From Carideicomes alvinocaridis (GTDB taxonomy: Bacteria; Pseudomonadota; Alphaproteobacteria; Rhodobacterales; Rhodobacteraceae), in contig SRJI02000027.1 in the NCBI GenBank assembly GCA_005473895.2, forward strand, positions 1 through 56,749: DNA of 56,749 nucleotides, in the 5' to 3' direction. Every line of letters starts with the position of its first letter. Positions within the stretch are counted from its first letter, which is position 1. The position numbers were made by a program, and so were the translations under genes. Below the pieces are notes generated by a model. The model saw nothing but the letters and a program-made list of their open reading frames with translations, was not told the DNA's origin and did no database searches. This document shows, in pieces, positions 1 through 8,641 of the stretch.

Positions 1-49
1 GCCCCCCGCCGCCCCGGTACAGGACCGGCGCGCGGCCGAAGCGGCAGCG

Positions 50-886
50 ATGGGCGCAGCGCTCGGTCCCGCGCCGCAGCCGACAAGTGGCGCGGTGGAG
101 GAGACCGCCCGCGCCGCATACTCCGCCGGCCGGGCGGAGGAGGTGATCTTTCTCATCCCGCTGGTCGGCCCGGACCATGTGGGCGACTGGCAGGCGGTCA
201 CCGCCCGGCTCGCCGCCACGCTCCGGGGCTTCCTGGACCAGACGGACCCGAACTGGCGCGCGGTGATCTGCTGCCAGGAGCGTCCCGCGCTGCCCGAGGA
301 TCCCCGCGTCAGCTTCCTGCCCTTCGACGATCCGACGCCCGGCAACGACAAGTGGCGCAAGCTGGCTGCGCTCGCGCGGCACCTGCCCGGGCTCTGCGAC
401 CGCCCCGCCTATGTCATGAGCTTCGACGCCGACGACCTGCTGCACCGGGGCGCGGTGGCCGAGATGCTGTCCCGCCAGGCCCGGGGCGGCTACCTGATGG
501 AGCGCGGCTATGTCCGCGACATGGGCACCGGGGGCACGGCGCTCGCCGGTCCGCCCAGCCCCGCCGCGCCGCTGCGCAAGCCATTCTGGAAGCTCTGCGG
601 CTCCTGCACGGCGCTGCGGCTCGATCCGGCGAGGGAGCCGGAACAGACCGATTTCCTTGCCCGGATGCTGTTGCACGAGCATCGCATGTTTCCCTATCTC
701 GCCGCCCTGGCCGGGCAGCGGCTGACCCCGCTGTCGGAGCCCGCCGTGCTCTACCTGCTCAACCACGGGGAAAATTTCGGCGCGCGGCGCGGCCGGGTAT
801 CGTTCAAGACCCGCTTCGTGGAGCGGTTTCGCGTGACCGACCCCGAGGCGCTGGCCCGGATCGACCGGGACTTTCCCGCGCCCTAA
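50..886 (+). CDS. Glycosyltransferase (GT2-like), possibly 5'-truncated by window edge
   Basis: A 278-residue protein that looks like a small cytoplasmic glycosyltransferase of the GT-A/GT2-like type found in rhodobacterial surface-polysaccharide loci. A hydrophobic beta strand (VIFLIPLVGP, about residues 32-41) opens the nucleotide-sugar fold. An acidic DxDD motif lies in SFDADDLL (about residues 124-131), where the metal and sugar nucleotide normally bind. The reading frame stays open to the left edge without a stop, so the true start could lie outside the window; the ATG at 50 has no clear ribosome binding site. It ends 4 bases inside the end of the convergent molybdopterin-binding gene. 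The donor and acceptor sugars cannot be told. A second, larger glycosyltransferase cluster lies at 7547-14442. Confidence 0.7.
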   Translation: MGAALGPAPQPTSGAVEETARAAYSAGRAEEVIFLIPLVGPDHVGDWQAVTARLAATLRGFLDQTDPNWRAVICCQERPALPEDPRVSFLPFDDPTPGNDKWRKLAALARHLPGLCDRPAYVMSFDADDLLHRGAVAEMLSRQARGGYLMERGYVRDMGTGGTALAGPPSPAAPLRKPFWKLCGSCTALRLDPAREPEQTDFLARMLLHEHRMFPYLAALAGQRLTPLSEPAVLYLLNHGENFGARRGRVSFKTRFVERFRVTDPEALARIDRDFPAP

Positions 887-1893
887 CCCTTGCGGCCCCG
901 CCGCGGCATCGGCCGTGTCGGGATTTCCTTGAGCAGCCCGCCCACGCCCATGCCCGCGATATCCGCGCCGGTGACCGCGATCCCGCAGGCCAGGCGCGAC
1001 AGGACCCAGTCGGCCCCGTTCAGCGCCGGCGCCCGCGCGCAGCCGGGCAGCCCGATCACCGGCCGGCCGCCAAGCTCGCCCAGGAACAGCAGGTTGCCGG
1101 GATCGACGGGCATGCCGAAATGCTCCACCCGACCGCCGGCGCGGCGCAGCGCCTCGGGCGCCACGTCATGCGCGTCGGAGGTGGCGGAGCCGGTGAGGAT
1201 CAGGACCATATCGCCCGGCGCGGCGGCCACGGCCTCGGCCAGCGGCGCGGTCTCGTGCGGGACCATGCGCTCCTCGGCCAGCGTCATGTCGAGCCGGGCC
1301 AGCCGGTCGATCACCGCATCGGCCCCCTTGCGGCCCGGCCCGCCGGATATTTCGGTGATGATCAGCGAGGCGCTCTGAAGGACCGCCGGGGCCAGGCGCA
1401 TCGCGCCCTGTGCCAGCTCGCAGGCCCGCGTCACCGCCTCGTCGGGTACGGCGTAGGAGATGATCTTGATCGTCGCGGCCATGCCGCCCTCGGAGAGCTG
1501 CTGGAAGGCCGGCACCGTGGCGATGGTGATCATCGGATCGACCCGGTTCGCCGCATCGATGCGGCCCGCGTCCAGCACCACCACGCCCGGCCCCCCGGCC
1601 AGCAGGTTCACCCGGCCGGTGAAGGGCCGGGTCACGCGCAGGCCCGCGGCCTCTTCCGCCCCCTCCGGCGCACCCACCAGCGCACGGGCCAGCCGCTCGG
1701 CCGCGGCATCCTCGGTCACGTCGCCGGGGTCGAGCCGGGCCACCGTGACCTGCGCCAGCCCCGCGGCGGACAGTTCATCCAGATGATGAGCGTCCAGCCG
1801 CAAGCCCTTCTTGAGCTTGCCCTTCTCCAGCTTGATAGAATGCGCCAGGAGCGCGCCCTCGGCCTCTGCCACGGGAACCGTGCCGAACCGCAT
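883..1893 (-). CDS. Molybdopterin-binding protein (MoeA/MoaB-like domain)
   Basis: A 336-residue protein with an N-terminal half resembling the MoeA-like/formylation domain found in molybdenum cofactor handling proteins. The C-terminal MoCF_biosynth-type domain (about residues 170-320) shows LILTGSATSDAHDV, VDPGNLLFLG and VIGLPGCARAPALNG, the turns that hold molybdopterin in MoaB/MoeA folds. It probably handles or hands over Mo-cofactor to a xanthine-dehydrogenase or CO-dehydrogenase-type hydroxylase. Its start overlaps the stop of the upstream XdhC-like gene by one base (TGATG), so the two are translationally coupled. No nucleotidyltransferase (MocA) domain is visible, so cytidylylation of the cofactor must be done by another protein. 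Confidence 0.8.
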   Translation of the reverse strand: MRFGTVPVAEAEGALLAHSIKLEKGKLKKGLRLDAHHLDELSAAGLAQVTVARLDPGDVTEDAAAERLARALVGAPEGAEEAAGLRVTRPFTGRVNLLAGGPGVVVLDAGRIDAANRVDPMITIATVPAFQQLSEGGMAATIKIISYAVPDEAVTRACELAQGAMRLAPAVLQSASLIITEISGGPGRKGADAVIDRLARLDMTLAEERMVPHETAPLAEAVAAAPGDMVLILTGSATSDAHDVAPEALRRAGGRVEHFGMPVDPGNLLFLGELGGRPVIGLPGCARAPALNGADWVLSRLACGIAVTGADIAGMGVGGLLKEIPTRPMPRRGRKG

Positions 1894-2903
1894 CAGCCGC
1901 GCCTCAGCACCTGGGTCATCTCGGCCAGGATGGAGACCGCAATCTCGGCCGGGCTCCGCGACCCGATATCGAGCCCGACCGGCGCGTGCAGCCGGGCGAT
2001 GTCGGCCTCGCCCCAGCCACGATCCTTCAGCCGTTCGACGCGCTTGGCATGGGTGCGGGTGGAGCCGAGACAGCCGATATAGAAGACCCCCGCCTCCAGC
2101 GCCGCGATCAGCGCCGGGTCGTCGATCTTGGGGTCATGCGACAGGGTCACCACGGCGGTACGCGTATCCAGCCCGTACTCCAGCAGCGCCTCGTCCGGCC
2201 AATCGTTGCTGATCTGCTCGCCGGGGAAGCGCGCCGCGCTGCCGAAGGCCTCGCGCGGGTCGATCAGCGTGATGTCGTAGCCCGCGATCCGCGCCATGGG
2301 CACCAGAGCCTGGGCGATATGGACGGCACCCACGATCGCCAGCCGCAGCGGCGGGTTGTAGATCGCCACGAAGGTGCGACCGTCCTCCTCGAACCCCGCG
2401 CGGTCGGCGCGGAAGCGCTCGGGATAGGCCCCCGCCTCGGCCAGGCGGCCGGTCCAGGTCTCGGTGTCGAGCACATAGGCCACGGGGCGGCGCTCGGCGC
2501 GGGCCTCGCACAGCCGCTCCAGCAGGTCCGCCGGCAGCGTCGTGCCCACCGGCTCGATCATCACCCGGATCGTGCCGCCGCAGGCCAGCCCCACGGCAAA
2601 AGCCTCGTCATCCGACACGCCGTAGGTGAGGATGCGGCCCTCGCTGCCGCCCATGATCTCGAGCGCCTCGGCCACCACCGCGCCTTCGACACAGCCGCCG
2701 GAAACCGAGCCCTCGATCTCGGCCTCGCCGGAAATGGCAAGCTGGGAGCCCACGGGCCGGGGCGATGAGCCCCAGGTCTCCACCACCGTGGCCAGAACGG
2801 CACCCTTGCCCTCGCGGTGCCAGGCGAGCGCCTTTTCGGGGGTGGTGTCATAGCTCGGGCGCGCGGCGGCGGAGCGGTCTTGCGGGGCGGTGACGGCATC
2901 CAT
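1893..2903 (-). CDS. XdhC/CoxI (CoxF-like) family accessory protein
   Basis: A 336-residue XdhC-family protein, the chaperone that receives finished Mo-cofactor and inserts it into molybdenum hydroxylases. The N-terminal XdhC_CoxI domain contains TVVETWGSSPRPVGSQLAI and the GCVEGAVVAEA strand. The C-terminal half starts a Rossmann fold at AIVGAVHIAQALVPMA. The start at 2903 is preferred over an in-frame ATG 33 bases upstream because a strong Shine-Dalgarno (AAGGAGG) lies 7-8 bases before it. It is followed directly by the molybdopterin-binding gene and lies on the same strand as the MoxR/CoxE pair, forming a split cox/xdh maturation set. No hydroxylase structural genes are in the window. Confidence 0.88.
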   Translation of the reverse strand: MDAVTAPQDRSAAARPSYDTTPEKALAWHREGKGAVLATVVETWGSSPRPVGSQLAISGEAEIEGSVSGGCVEGAVVAEALEIMGGSEGRILTYGVSDDEAFAVGLACGGTIRVMIEPVGTTLPADLLERLCEARAERRPVAYVLDTETWTGRLAEAGAYPERFRADRAGFEEDGRTFVAIYNPPLRLAIVGAVHIAQALVPMARIAGYDITLIDPREAFGSAARFPGEQISNDWPDEALLEYGLDTRTAVVTLSHDPKIDDPALIAALEAGVFYIGCLGSTRTHAKRVERLKDRGWGEADIARLHAPVGLDIGSRSPAEIAVSILAEMTQVLRRG

Positions 2904-3030
2904 GGCGGGGCCTCCTTCAGGGACGGAGTCTAGCATGCCGGGCGGCGCTGTCTGCCCCTTTCGCCCTCAAAGGCGTCGCCCCCGGACAACAATCCGGGGG
3001 CGACCTTGTCAGTCAAGCTGTAAGCGGGGC

Positions 3031-5022
3031 TCAGGAGCCCTGCAGCAGCGGCGTGATGCGGCGGATGGCGGCGCGACGGTTGGCGCGCTCCGCGTCGTTG
3101 GTGCGGACCAGCAGGTCCGACTCGCCATAGCCCTGAACGATCATGTTCTCGGCGGGCACGTCGAAATATTCCGACAGCGCCAGGGCCAGCGATTCCGCGC
3201 GACGGTCCGACAGGGCAAGGTTGTAGCTGGCCTTGCCGACCGCATCGGTGTGACCCTCGACGAGGAAGACTTCGCGCGGGTTTTCCTCGATCGCCTGCTT
3301 CATGGCGCGCCCGAGGGCGGCCAGCTCTTCCGCTTCTTCAGGCCGGATCACGGCAGAGCCGGTCTGGAAGTTCACGTTGTCGACCGCCAGCACCGGCATC
3401 TGCTTGCGCACGGCATCGATGCGCCGGATCTGGTTCAGCGAGTAGCTGCGCCCGGTCGCGTTCTGGGTGGCCATCAGGGCCTGGCGCAGCGATTCCTCGT
3501 CACCGGATTCGTAGGTGTAGCGCTGCTCGTTCACCTGCGGCAGTTCGTTCACCTCGACCCGGTTGGCTTCGGCCTGGGTGTCGTCGAACAGCACGATACG
3601 CTCGCCGTCCGGCGTGATCCGGGTGCGGCGCAGCACGCGGCCGTCGGCGGCACGCACGGTCTGCACCTTGGAGCCGTTCGGACGGGTGACGGTCACGCGA
3701 GTGGAGCCGTCGTTGAAGCGCTCGGTCTGGATCTCGTTGCCCGGCTGACGCAGCAGCGCGTCGTCATCCTTGAGGATGTATTGCTGCCCGTCGCGTTCCA
3801 CCACGACACGGTCGCCGGAATTCGACACGACCTTGCTGCCGTTGTTCAGCAGCGCGCCCACGGCGATCGCCCCGAAGGCGCCGATCGCGAGCTTCTGCGC
3901 ATCGGTCAGGCCGCCATCGTCATCGTCGTCATCGCTGGCCCGGGCCTGCGCCTGTGCCTCGGCTTCGGTGCCTTCCGGCTGCTGGCCGACCTGGGTCTGG
4001 AATTCCTCGTCGGAAGAGCGGGAATTCTCGTCGGTCACCGTCTCGGTCGTCACCTCGCCCTCGGCGGAACTCTCATCCGAAGCGGCGGCTGCGGCGGCTT
4101 CGCCCTCGGCCATCTCGGCGGCGGCTTCGGCCTGTTCCTCGGCGCTCGCTTCCGGCAGCTCGGTCTCGCCTTCGGCCTCGGCGCTTGCGGTGGCGTCGGT
4201 CTCTTCCGTGGTGGCAGTGCCGTCTTCCTCGGCGGCCGTGGTTTCGGCGGTGGCCTCGGCCTCGGTCCCCGTCGCGTCGCTTTCGGCGGCGGCCTCGGCA
4301 TCGGCCTCGGTGGTGGCGGTGTCGGCACCTTCGCCGCTGTCCACGCTGTCTTCGCCGTCCATCGCCTGTTCGGCCTCGCTCACCGCGTCGCCAAGCGCGT
4401 CACCGGTCTCTTCGGTGGCTTCTTCCGTGGCGGCGGCAGTGCCTTCGGCCGTGGTCTCGGCGGTCTCGGCTGCGCTATCGGTCGTCTCTTCCTCGACGCC
4501 AACGTCCTCGGCGGATTGCGTCTCGGCCTCGGCGTCCGCTTCTGCTGCGGCCGTGCCCTCTTCGGTGGCCGTGGCGTCTGCATTCGCTTCGGCTTCCGCG
4601 TCGACGCCCACGTCCTCGGTGGTCTGGGTGTCGGTCGCGGCGGCGCCGGCCTCGGCTTCGGCGGTGGCATCTGCCTCGGCCTCGGTATCGGCCGGCAGAT
4701 CCTCGGCCGTCTGGTCGGAAACCTCGCCCTCGGCGGCGGCTTCGGCGGTGGCGTCGACCTGCGACTCGGCCGGGGTGGCCTCGCTCTCGGCCTGCTCCGC
4801 GTCGGTCGTGGCCTCGTCCGTCGCTTCCTCGACCGCCTCGCCGGTCTCCTCTACCGTGCTCTCGGCCGCGTCGCCCGCGTTTTCAAGCTGCTCCTCCGCG
4901 CTCTCGACCGCTTCCTTCAGCGGGTCCTGGGCGTCCGTCTCCTGGGCGAAGACCGGGGCCGGGAAGGCCAGCCCGAGCGACAGCACCATGGCCGTGGTCG
5001 ATTTCAGCATGTCACGTGTCAT
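3031..5022 (-). CDS. OmpA-family outer-membrane/peptidoglycan-binding protein with long acidic Ala/Glu/Thr tract
   Basis: A 663-residue exported protein. Residues 1-27 form a signal peptide ending in PVFAQ. Residues about 28-365 are an unusually long low-complexity tract dominated by Ala, Glu, Thr, Asp and Ser, closed by a run of Asp (DDDDDD). A short hydrophobic stretch (KLAIGAFGAIAVGALL) and a repetitive beta-rich linker follow. Residues about 545-660 are a complete OmpA C-terminal domain, with NFQTGSAVI, GHTDAVGKASYNLALSDRRA and NDAERANRRAAIR, which carry the Asp and Arg that bind diaminopimelate. The protein should be periplasmic and bound to peptidoglycan. The start at 5022 has an AAGGA about 9 bases upstream; ATG at 5010 is an alternative. 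It sits between the CoxE-like and XdhC-like genes on the same strand; a functional link is not shown. Confidence 0.85.
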   Translation of the reverse strand: MTRDMLKSTTAMVLSLGLAFPAPVFAQETDAQDPLKEAVESAEEQLENAGDAAESTVEETGEAVEEATDEATTDAEQAESEATPAESQVDATAEAAAEGEVSDQTAEDLPADTEAEADATAEAEAGAAATDTQTTEDVGVDAEAEANADATATEEGTAAAEADAEAETQSAEDVGVEEETTDSAAETAETTAEGTAAATEEATEETGDALGDAVSEAEQAMDGEDSVDSGEGADTATTEADAEAAAESDATGTEAEATAETTAAEEDGTATTEETDATASAEAEGETELPEASAEEQAEAAAEMAEGEAAAAAASDESSAEGEVTTETVTDENSRSSDEEFQTQVGQQPEGTEAEAQAQARASDDDDDDGGLTDAQKLAIGAFGAIAVGALLNNGSKVVSNSGDRVVVERDGQQYILKDDDALLRQPGNEIQTERFNDGSTRVTVTRPNGSKVQTVRAADGRVLRRTRITPDGERIVLFDDTQAEANRVEVNELPQVNEQRYTYESGDEESLRQALMATQNATGRSYSLNQIRRIDAVRKQMPVLAVDNVNFQTGSAVIRPEEAEELAALGRAMKQAIEENPREVFLVEGHTDAVGKASYNLALSDRRAESLALALSEYFDVPAENMIVQGYGESDLLVRTNDAERANRRAAIRRITPLLQGS

Positions 5023-5140
5023 TGTGAGGTCGTCCTTGTGCCTTGCCGCATAACGCGGCTATCGGACGGACAACCGGCGGGCCAAGCTCCGGGTTCCTTG
5101 GCGCGGCCCCGGACCGGCGCCCAGCCGCCTGCACGGGGCT

Positions 5141-6394
5141 TCACATCTGCGCCAGCAGCCGCGCCTTGTCGCCCGGATCTCCGGCAGAGGAGATGGACTC
5201 GGCCAGCGCCTCGAGGGAGGCCACGGAATGCCCGGCGCGGAAGGCGTCGACCTGCGGCAGCAGCGCGCGAATGCCCGCGGCCCGGGGTGCGAAGCCTTCC
5301 CAGCGAAGCAGCGGGTTCACCCAGATGAGCCGCCGGCAGGACAGGCGCAGCCGCTCCGCCTCGCGGGACAGAAGCTCCGGCTCGCCGCGGTCGAGGCCGT
5401 CGGTGATCAGCAGCACCACCGCGCCCTGCCCCAGCACCCGGCGCGACCAGTCGCGGTTGAAGCTGCGCAGCGCCTCGCCGATCCGCGTGCCGCCCTCCCA
5501 GTCCTGCGCCTGCGCCCCGGCGGCCGCCAGCGCCGCGTCGACGTCGCGGGTGGCAAGGTGGCGGGTGATGTTGGTAAGCCGCGTGCCGAAGGTGAAGGCA
5601 TGGACCCTGGCCCAGCCCTCGCTCTGGCGGTTGGCCACGGCGTGCAGGAAATGCAGCACCATGCGCGAATATTGCGACATGGACCCGGAAATGTCGCAAA
5701 GCACCACGAGGGCCGGCCATTTCTCGCGCGGGCGGCGGCGCAGGATACGGTCGGGCTCGCCCCCCTGGCGCAGCGAGCGGCGCAGGGTGCGCGGCCAGTC
5801 GGGGCGGCGTCCCGCGGGGCTGGCCACCTGGCGGCGGGTCGGCAGAGGGCGCACCGGCAGGCGCAGCTTTGCCAGCATGCGCTTGGCCTCGGCGATCTCG
5901 GCGGTCGACATCTGCTCGAAATCGAGGGTGCGCAGCCGCTCCTCGGCGGACATTGTGAGGGTCGCGTCGGTCTCGACCAGGGGCTCCTCGCCGGGGCTGT
6001 CGCCCTCCTCCGGCTCGGGGGGGCGCGTGCCCTCCAGCAGGGCCTCGGCTGCGCGTTTCTCGGCGGCCTCGGCGGCGCGGTCCTCCTGCACGCCGCGGAT
6101 CGCCGGCAGCATGAGCGACATCATGTGCTCGAGGTAGCGGGGATCGCGCCAGTAGAGGCGGAAGATCTGGCGAAACACCACCCGGTGCTCGGGCCGCGAG
6201 ACGAAGCAGGCATGCAGCGTCCAGTAGAAATCCCGCCGCTCGGTAAAGCCCGCCGCCTCCACCGCGCGGATCGCGTCGATCACCCGGCCGGGGCCGATGG
6301 GAAGCCCCGCCTTGCGCAGGGCGCGGGCGAAATGGACGATGTTGGCCACGAGCCGCGGATCGTCGGGAATCTCGAGCTGGGCGTATTCCACCAT
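5141..6394 (-). CDS. CoxE-like von Willebrand factor A domain protein
   Basis: A 417-residue cytoplasmic VWA protein of the CoxE family. The MIDAS metal site is visible in the C-terminal half as CDISGSMSQYS (DxSxS), GGTRIGEAL (the Thr) and LITDGLDRG (the Asp). The N-terminal half is helical and charged. In CO-dehydrogenase systems CoxD (a MoxR ATPase) and CoxE work together to finish the Cu/Mo active site; related pairs serve other molybdenum hydroxylases. The partner ATPase is immediately upstream, separated only by a 32-codon candidate ORF whose stop is three bases before this ATG. That spacing implies one transcript and coupled translation. Confidence 0.88.
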   Translation of the reverse strand: MVEYAQLEIPDDPRLVANIVHFARALRKAGLPIGPGRVIDAIRAVEAAGFTERRDFYWTLHACFVSRPEHRVVFRQIFRLYWRDPRYLEHMMSLMLPAIRGVQEDRAAEAAEKRAAEALLEGTRPPEPEEGDSPGEEPLVETDATLTMSAEERLRTLDFEQMSTAEIAEAKRMLAKLRLPVRPLPTRRQVASPAGRRPDWPRTLRRSLRQGGEPDRILRRRPREKWPALVVLCDISGSMSQYSRMVLHFLHAVANRQSEGWARVHAFTFGTRLTNITRHLATRDVDAALAAAGAQAQDWEGGTRIGEALRSFNRDWSRRVLGQGAVVLLITDGLDRGEPELLSREAERLRLSCRRLIWVNPLLRWEGFAPRAAGIRALLPQVDAFRAGHSVASLEALAESISSAGDPGDKARLLAQM

Positions 6395-6397
6395 CGC

Positions 6398-6496
6398 TCA
6401 GCGCCCGGAGCCGGGGCGGGCCCGCAGCGTCAAAGTCCCGCGGACATCCTCAGCCGTCAGAGCAACCGGCAGCACTGGATGGGACGCGCCGCTCAT
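6398..6496 (-). CDS. Candidate 32-residue small ORF between MoxR and CoxE-like genes
   Basis: A short frame starting with an ATG that overlaps the stop of the MoxR-like gene (ATGA) and ending three bases before the ATG of the CoxE-like gene. It would encode a basic peptide beginning MSGASHPVLPVALTAEDVRG, with no membrane segment or recognised motif. The exact fit between two cotranscribed genes suggests it may be translated by reinitiation, either as a real microprotein or as a coupling leader for CoxE. It could also be chance in GC-rich DNA. Codon use alone cannot settle it. Confidence 0.4.
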   Translation of the reverse strand: MSGASHPVLPVALTAEDVRGTLTLRARPGSGR

Positions 6497-7395
6497 GTCG
6501 TTTCCGCGCGGGCCTCGTCCAGCAGGCGGGCGGCCTCCGAGCCCTGGATGCGGGCGATGTCGTCCTGGTATTTCAGCAGCGCGCCCAGCGTGTCGGCGAT
6601 GACCTCGGGGCTGAGGTCGATCACGTCCAGCGCCAGCAGGCATTTCGCCCAGTCGATGGTCTCGGCCACGCCGGGCTTCTTGAACAGGTCCTCGGTCCGC
6701 AGCCGCTGGACGAAGGCCACGACCTGCCGCGACAGCGCCTCGGCGGCCTCGGGGGCGCGGGCCTGCAGGATGGCCAGCTCGCGCTCGTAATCCGGGTAGT
6801 CGACCCAGTGGTAGAGGCACCGCCGCTTGAGCGCGTCATGCACCTCGCGCGTGCGGTTGGAGGTGAGCACCACGATCGGCGGCTCGGGCGCGCAGATCGT
6901 GCCGATCTCGGGGATGGTGACCTGGAAATCGCCGAGCGCTTCGAGCAGGAAGGCCTCGAACGGCTCGTCCGTGCGGTCGAGCTCGTCGATCAGCAGCACC
7001 GGCGGGCCGCCCTCCTGCGGGCGCATGGCCTGCAGAAGAGGGCGTTCGATAAGGTAGTCGGGGCCGAAGAGCTCGCGGGTCAGCACGTCCCGGTCGGCAT
7101 TGCCCTGCGCCTCGGCGGTGCGGATCGCCACCATCTGCGCGGCAAAGTTCCACTCGTAGACCGCGCTGGAGGCGTCGAGCCCCTCGTAGCATTGCAGCCG
7201 GATCAGCCTCCGCCCCAGCCCGGCGGCCAGAGCGCGGGCGATCTCCGTCTTGCCGGTGCCGGCCTCGCCTTCCAGGAACAGCGGCCGGCCCAGCCGCAGG
7301 GCAAGGAAGACCACGGTGGAAAGCGCCCGTGGGCTGACGTAATCCTGCCCGGCGAGCAGCGCCTCCACGTCCTCGATGGTTGCGATGTCCTGCAT
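6493..7395 (-). CDS. MoxR/CoxD-like AAA+ ATPase
   Basis: A 300-residue AAA+ ATPase of the MoxR family. Walker A is GEAGTGKTEIARAL (about residues 44-57), Walker B is LLIDELDRTDE, and sensor-1 is VVLTSNRTRE; the C-terminal lid follows. MoxR ATPases act as chaperones with VWA partners, and this one pairs with the CoxE-like protein just downstream, as CoxD and CoxE do during CO-dehydrogenase maturation. The start at 7395 is chosen because GGGAGG precedes it; an open frame continues further upstream but overlaps the divergent glycosyltransferase gene and has no family similarity. It is probably the first gene of the minus-strand maturation unit and shares its promoter region with the glycosyltransferase cluster. 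Confidence 0.9.
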   Translation of the reverse strand: MQDIATIEDVEALLAGQDYVSPRALSTVVFLALRLGRPLFLEGEAGTGKTEIARALAAGLGRRLIRLQCYEGLDASSAVYEWNFAAQMVAIRTAEAQGNADRDVLTRELFGPDYLIERPLLQAMRPQEGGPPVLLIDELDRTDEPFEAFLLEALGDFQVTIPEIGTICAPEPPIVVLTSNRTREVHDALKRRCLYHWVDYPDYERELAILQARAPEAAEALSRQVVAFVQRLRTEDLFKKPGVAETIDWAKCLLALDVIDLSPEVIADTLGALLKYQDDIARIQGSEAARLLDEARAETT

Positions 7396-7417
7396 GATGC
7401 CTCCCTTTGCACCAGAA

Positions 7418-7462
7418 CTGCATGGCCCCGGCGCCGGGTCAAGGCCGCGTCCGGCCATGCAG
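7418..7462. promoter_or_regulatory. Inverted repeat in divergent promoter region
   Basis: A perfect 10-base inverted repeat, CTGCATGGCC at 7418-7427 and GGCCATGCAG at 7453-7462, spaced by 25 bases, lies between the MoxR-like gene and the first glycosyltransferase. A smaller palindrome (CCGGCGCCGG) lies inside. The position suits an operator read by a dimeric or tetrameric regulator of both transcription units, but no regulator gene is adjacent. It could also form a hairpin in either transcript. Confidence 0.4.
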
Positions 7463-7546
7463 ATTGACGCAGATACGGGCCGGTGCGATAGTTTTCGCAA
7501 GAAGACGCAATGAGGGGCGAACCCTCGCGCCGGAGGCGGCAGACCA

Positions 7547-8641
7547 GTGACCACGCCAAGTGCAGCACCGTCGTCAGCGGGCCCATCTCCGCGCGCCGAG
7601 GCTCCGCGCGCCGAGCCCCTGCGCGTCACGGCCGTCACCTGCGTCAAGAACGAGGGGCCCTTCCTGCTGGAATGGATCGCCTATAACCGGCTGATCGGCG
7701 TCACCGACTTCCTCGTCTTCTCCAACGATTGCAGCGACGGGACCGACCGCCTGCTCGACGGGCTGGCGGAAGAGGGGGTCCTCACCCATCTGGAGAACCC
7801 CGCTCAGGGGCGCAATTACCAGATGGAGGCGCTGAAGGCCGCGCGGTCCCATCCGCTGGTCACCGAGGCCGACTGGGTCTGGGTCGCCGACGTCGACGAG
7901 TTTCTCGACATCCGTGCCGGCGAGGGCGACATCGCCTCGCTCGTCGCGGCCTGCGGCAACCCGCAGGCGATCTCGGTCACGTTCCGGTTCTTCGCCAATG
8001 GCGGCGTCGAGCGGTTCGAGGACCGGCCGGTGATCGGGCAATTCACCCGCACCCACAATCCCGACATCTGGAACGCCGAGACGGCGATCGAGGTCAAGAC
8101 ACTGGTGCGGCAGGATTTTCCGCTGCGCTATTTCGGCGCCCACCGTCCCTTCCTCCGCAAGGGCGCGGACCGGCCCCGCTGGACCGACGGCTCCGGCCGG
8201 GAGGTGCCCCGGCGCTTTCTCGAGGCCGCGAACAAGCGCCGCATCCGCCGGTTTCCCGCCCGGGGGGCGCGGGATCACGCGACGCTCAACCACTACACGC
8301 TGCGGTCGCTGGACAGCTACCTGGTGAAATGCGACCGCGGCGACGTGAACCGCGACCACCGCGCCTTCGAGCTGGAGTACTGGCGCGAACGCAACGATCC
8401 GGCGGTGGAGGAGACCTCGATCCTGCGCCACCTTCCGGCGCTGGAGCGGGAAATGGCCGAGCTCATGGAGCGTCCGGGCATCCGTGCCCTGCACGGCCAG
8501 TGCGTCGCCCTGCACAAGGCGCGGCGCGATGCCTTGCTGGAACAGGAGGAATATCGCGACCTGCGCCGCGCCCTTCTGGCCGCCCCGACCCTGCCGCCCG
8601 CGGAGGAGGCGCTGCTGCGCGAGCTGGGGGTGCTGGCATGA
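7547..8641 (+). CDS. Glycosyltransferase family 2 (Glyco_tranf_2_4/GT92-like), paralogue 1
   Basis: A 364-residue cytoplasmic glycosyltransferase. After a short disordered Ala/Pro-rich leader, the catalytic domain starts at about residue 24 with TAVTCVKNEGPFLLEWIAYN, followed by FSNDCSDGTDRLLDGL. The DxD-type metal motif is in WVADVDEFLDI. A conserved LNHYTLRSLDSYLVK segment closes the core. The same architecture recurs at 9261-11597 and 12284-13345. The start is a GTG at 7547 with only a weak ribosome site. The stop overlaps the ATG of the sulfotransferase-like gene (ATGA). It opens a five-gene coupled series probably acting on a cell-surface polysaccharide; the sugars involved are unknown. 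Confidence 0.82.
   Translation: MTTPSAAPSSAGPSPRAEAPRAEPLRVTAVTCVKNEGPFLLEWIAYNRLIGVTDFLVFSNDCSDGTDRLLDGLAEEGVLTHLENPAQGRNYQMEALKAARSHPLVTEADWVWVADVDEFLDIRAGEGDIASLVAACGNPQAISVTFRFFANGGVERFEDRPVIGQFTRTHNPDIWNAETAIEVKTLVRQDFPLRYFGAHRPFLRKGADRPRWTDGSGREVPRRFLEAANKRRIRRFPARGARDHATLNHYTLRSLDSYLVKCDRGDVNRDHRAFELEYWRERNDPAVEETSILRHLPALEREMAELMERPGIRALHGQCVALHKARRDALLEQEEYRDLRRALLAAPTLPPAEEALLRELGVLA

Noticed and set aside
3909-4930. A tandem DNA repeat (VNTR) in the OmpA-like gene
   Set aside because: The words are similar because of biased codons for Ala, Glu and Thr, but no fixed repeat unit or period can be seen.
2890-5328. An 812-codon plus-strand frame opposite the OmpA-like gene
   Set aside because: Its Gly/Leu/Phe-rich repeats are the reverse translation of the Ala/Glu tract of the real gene, whose signal peptide and OmpA domain are intact.
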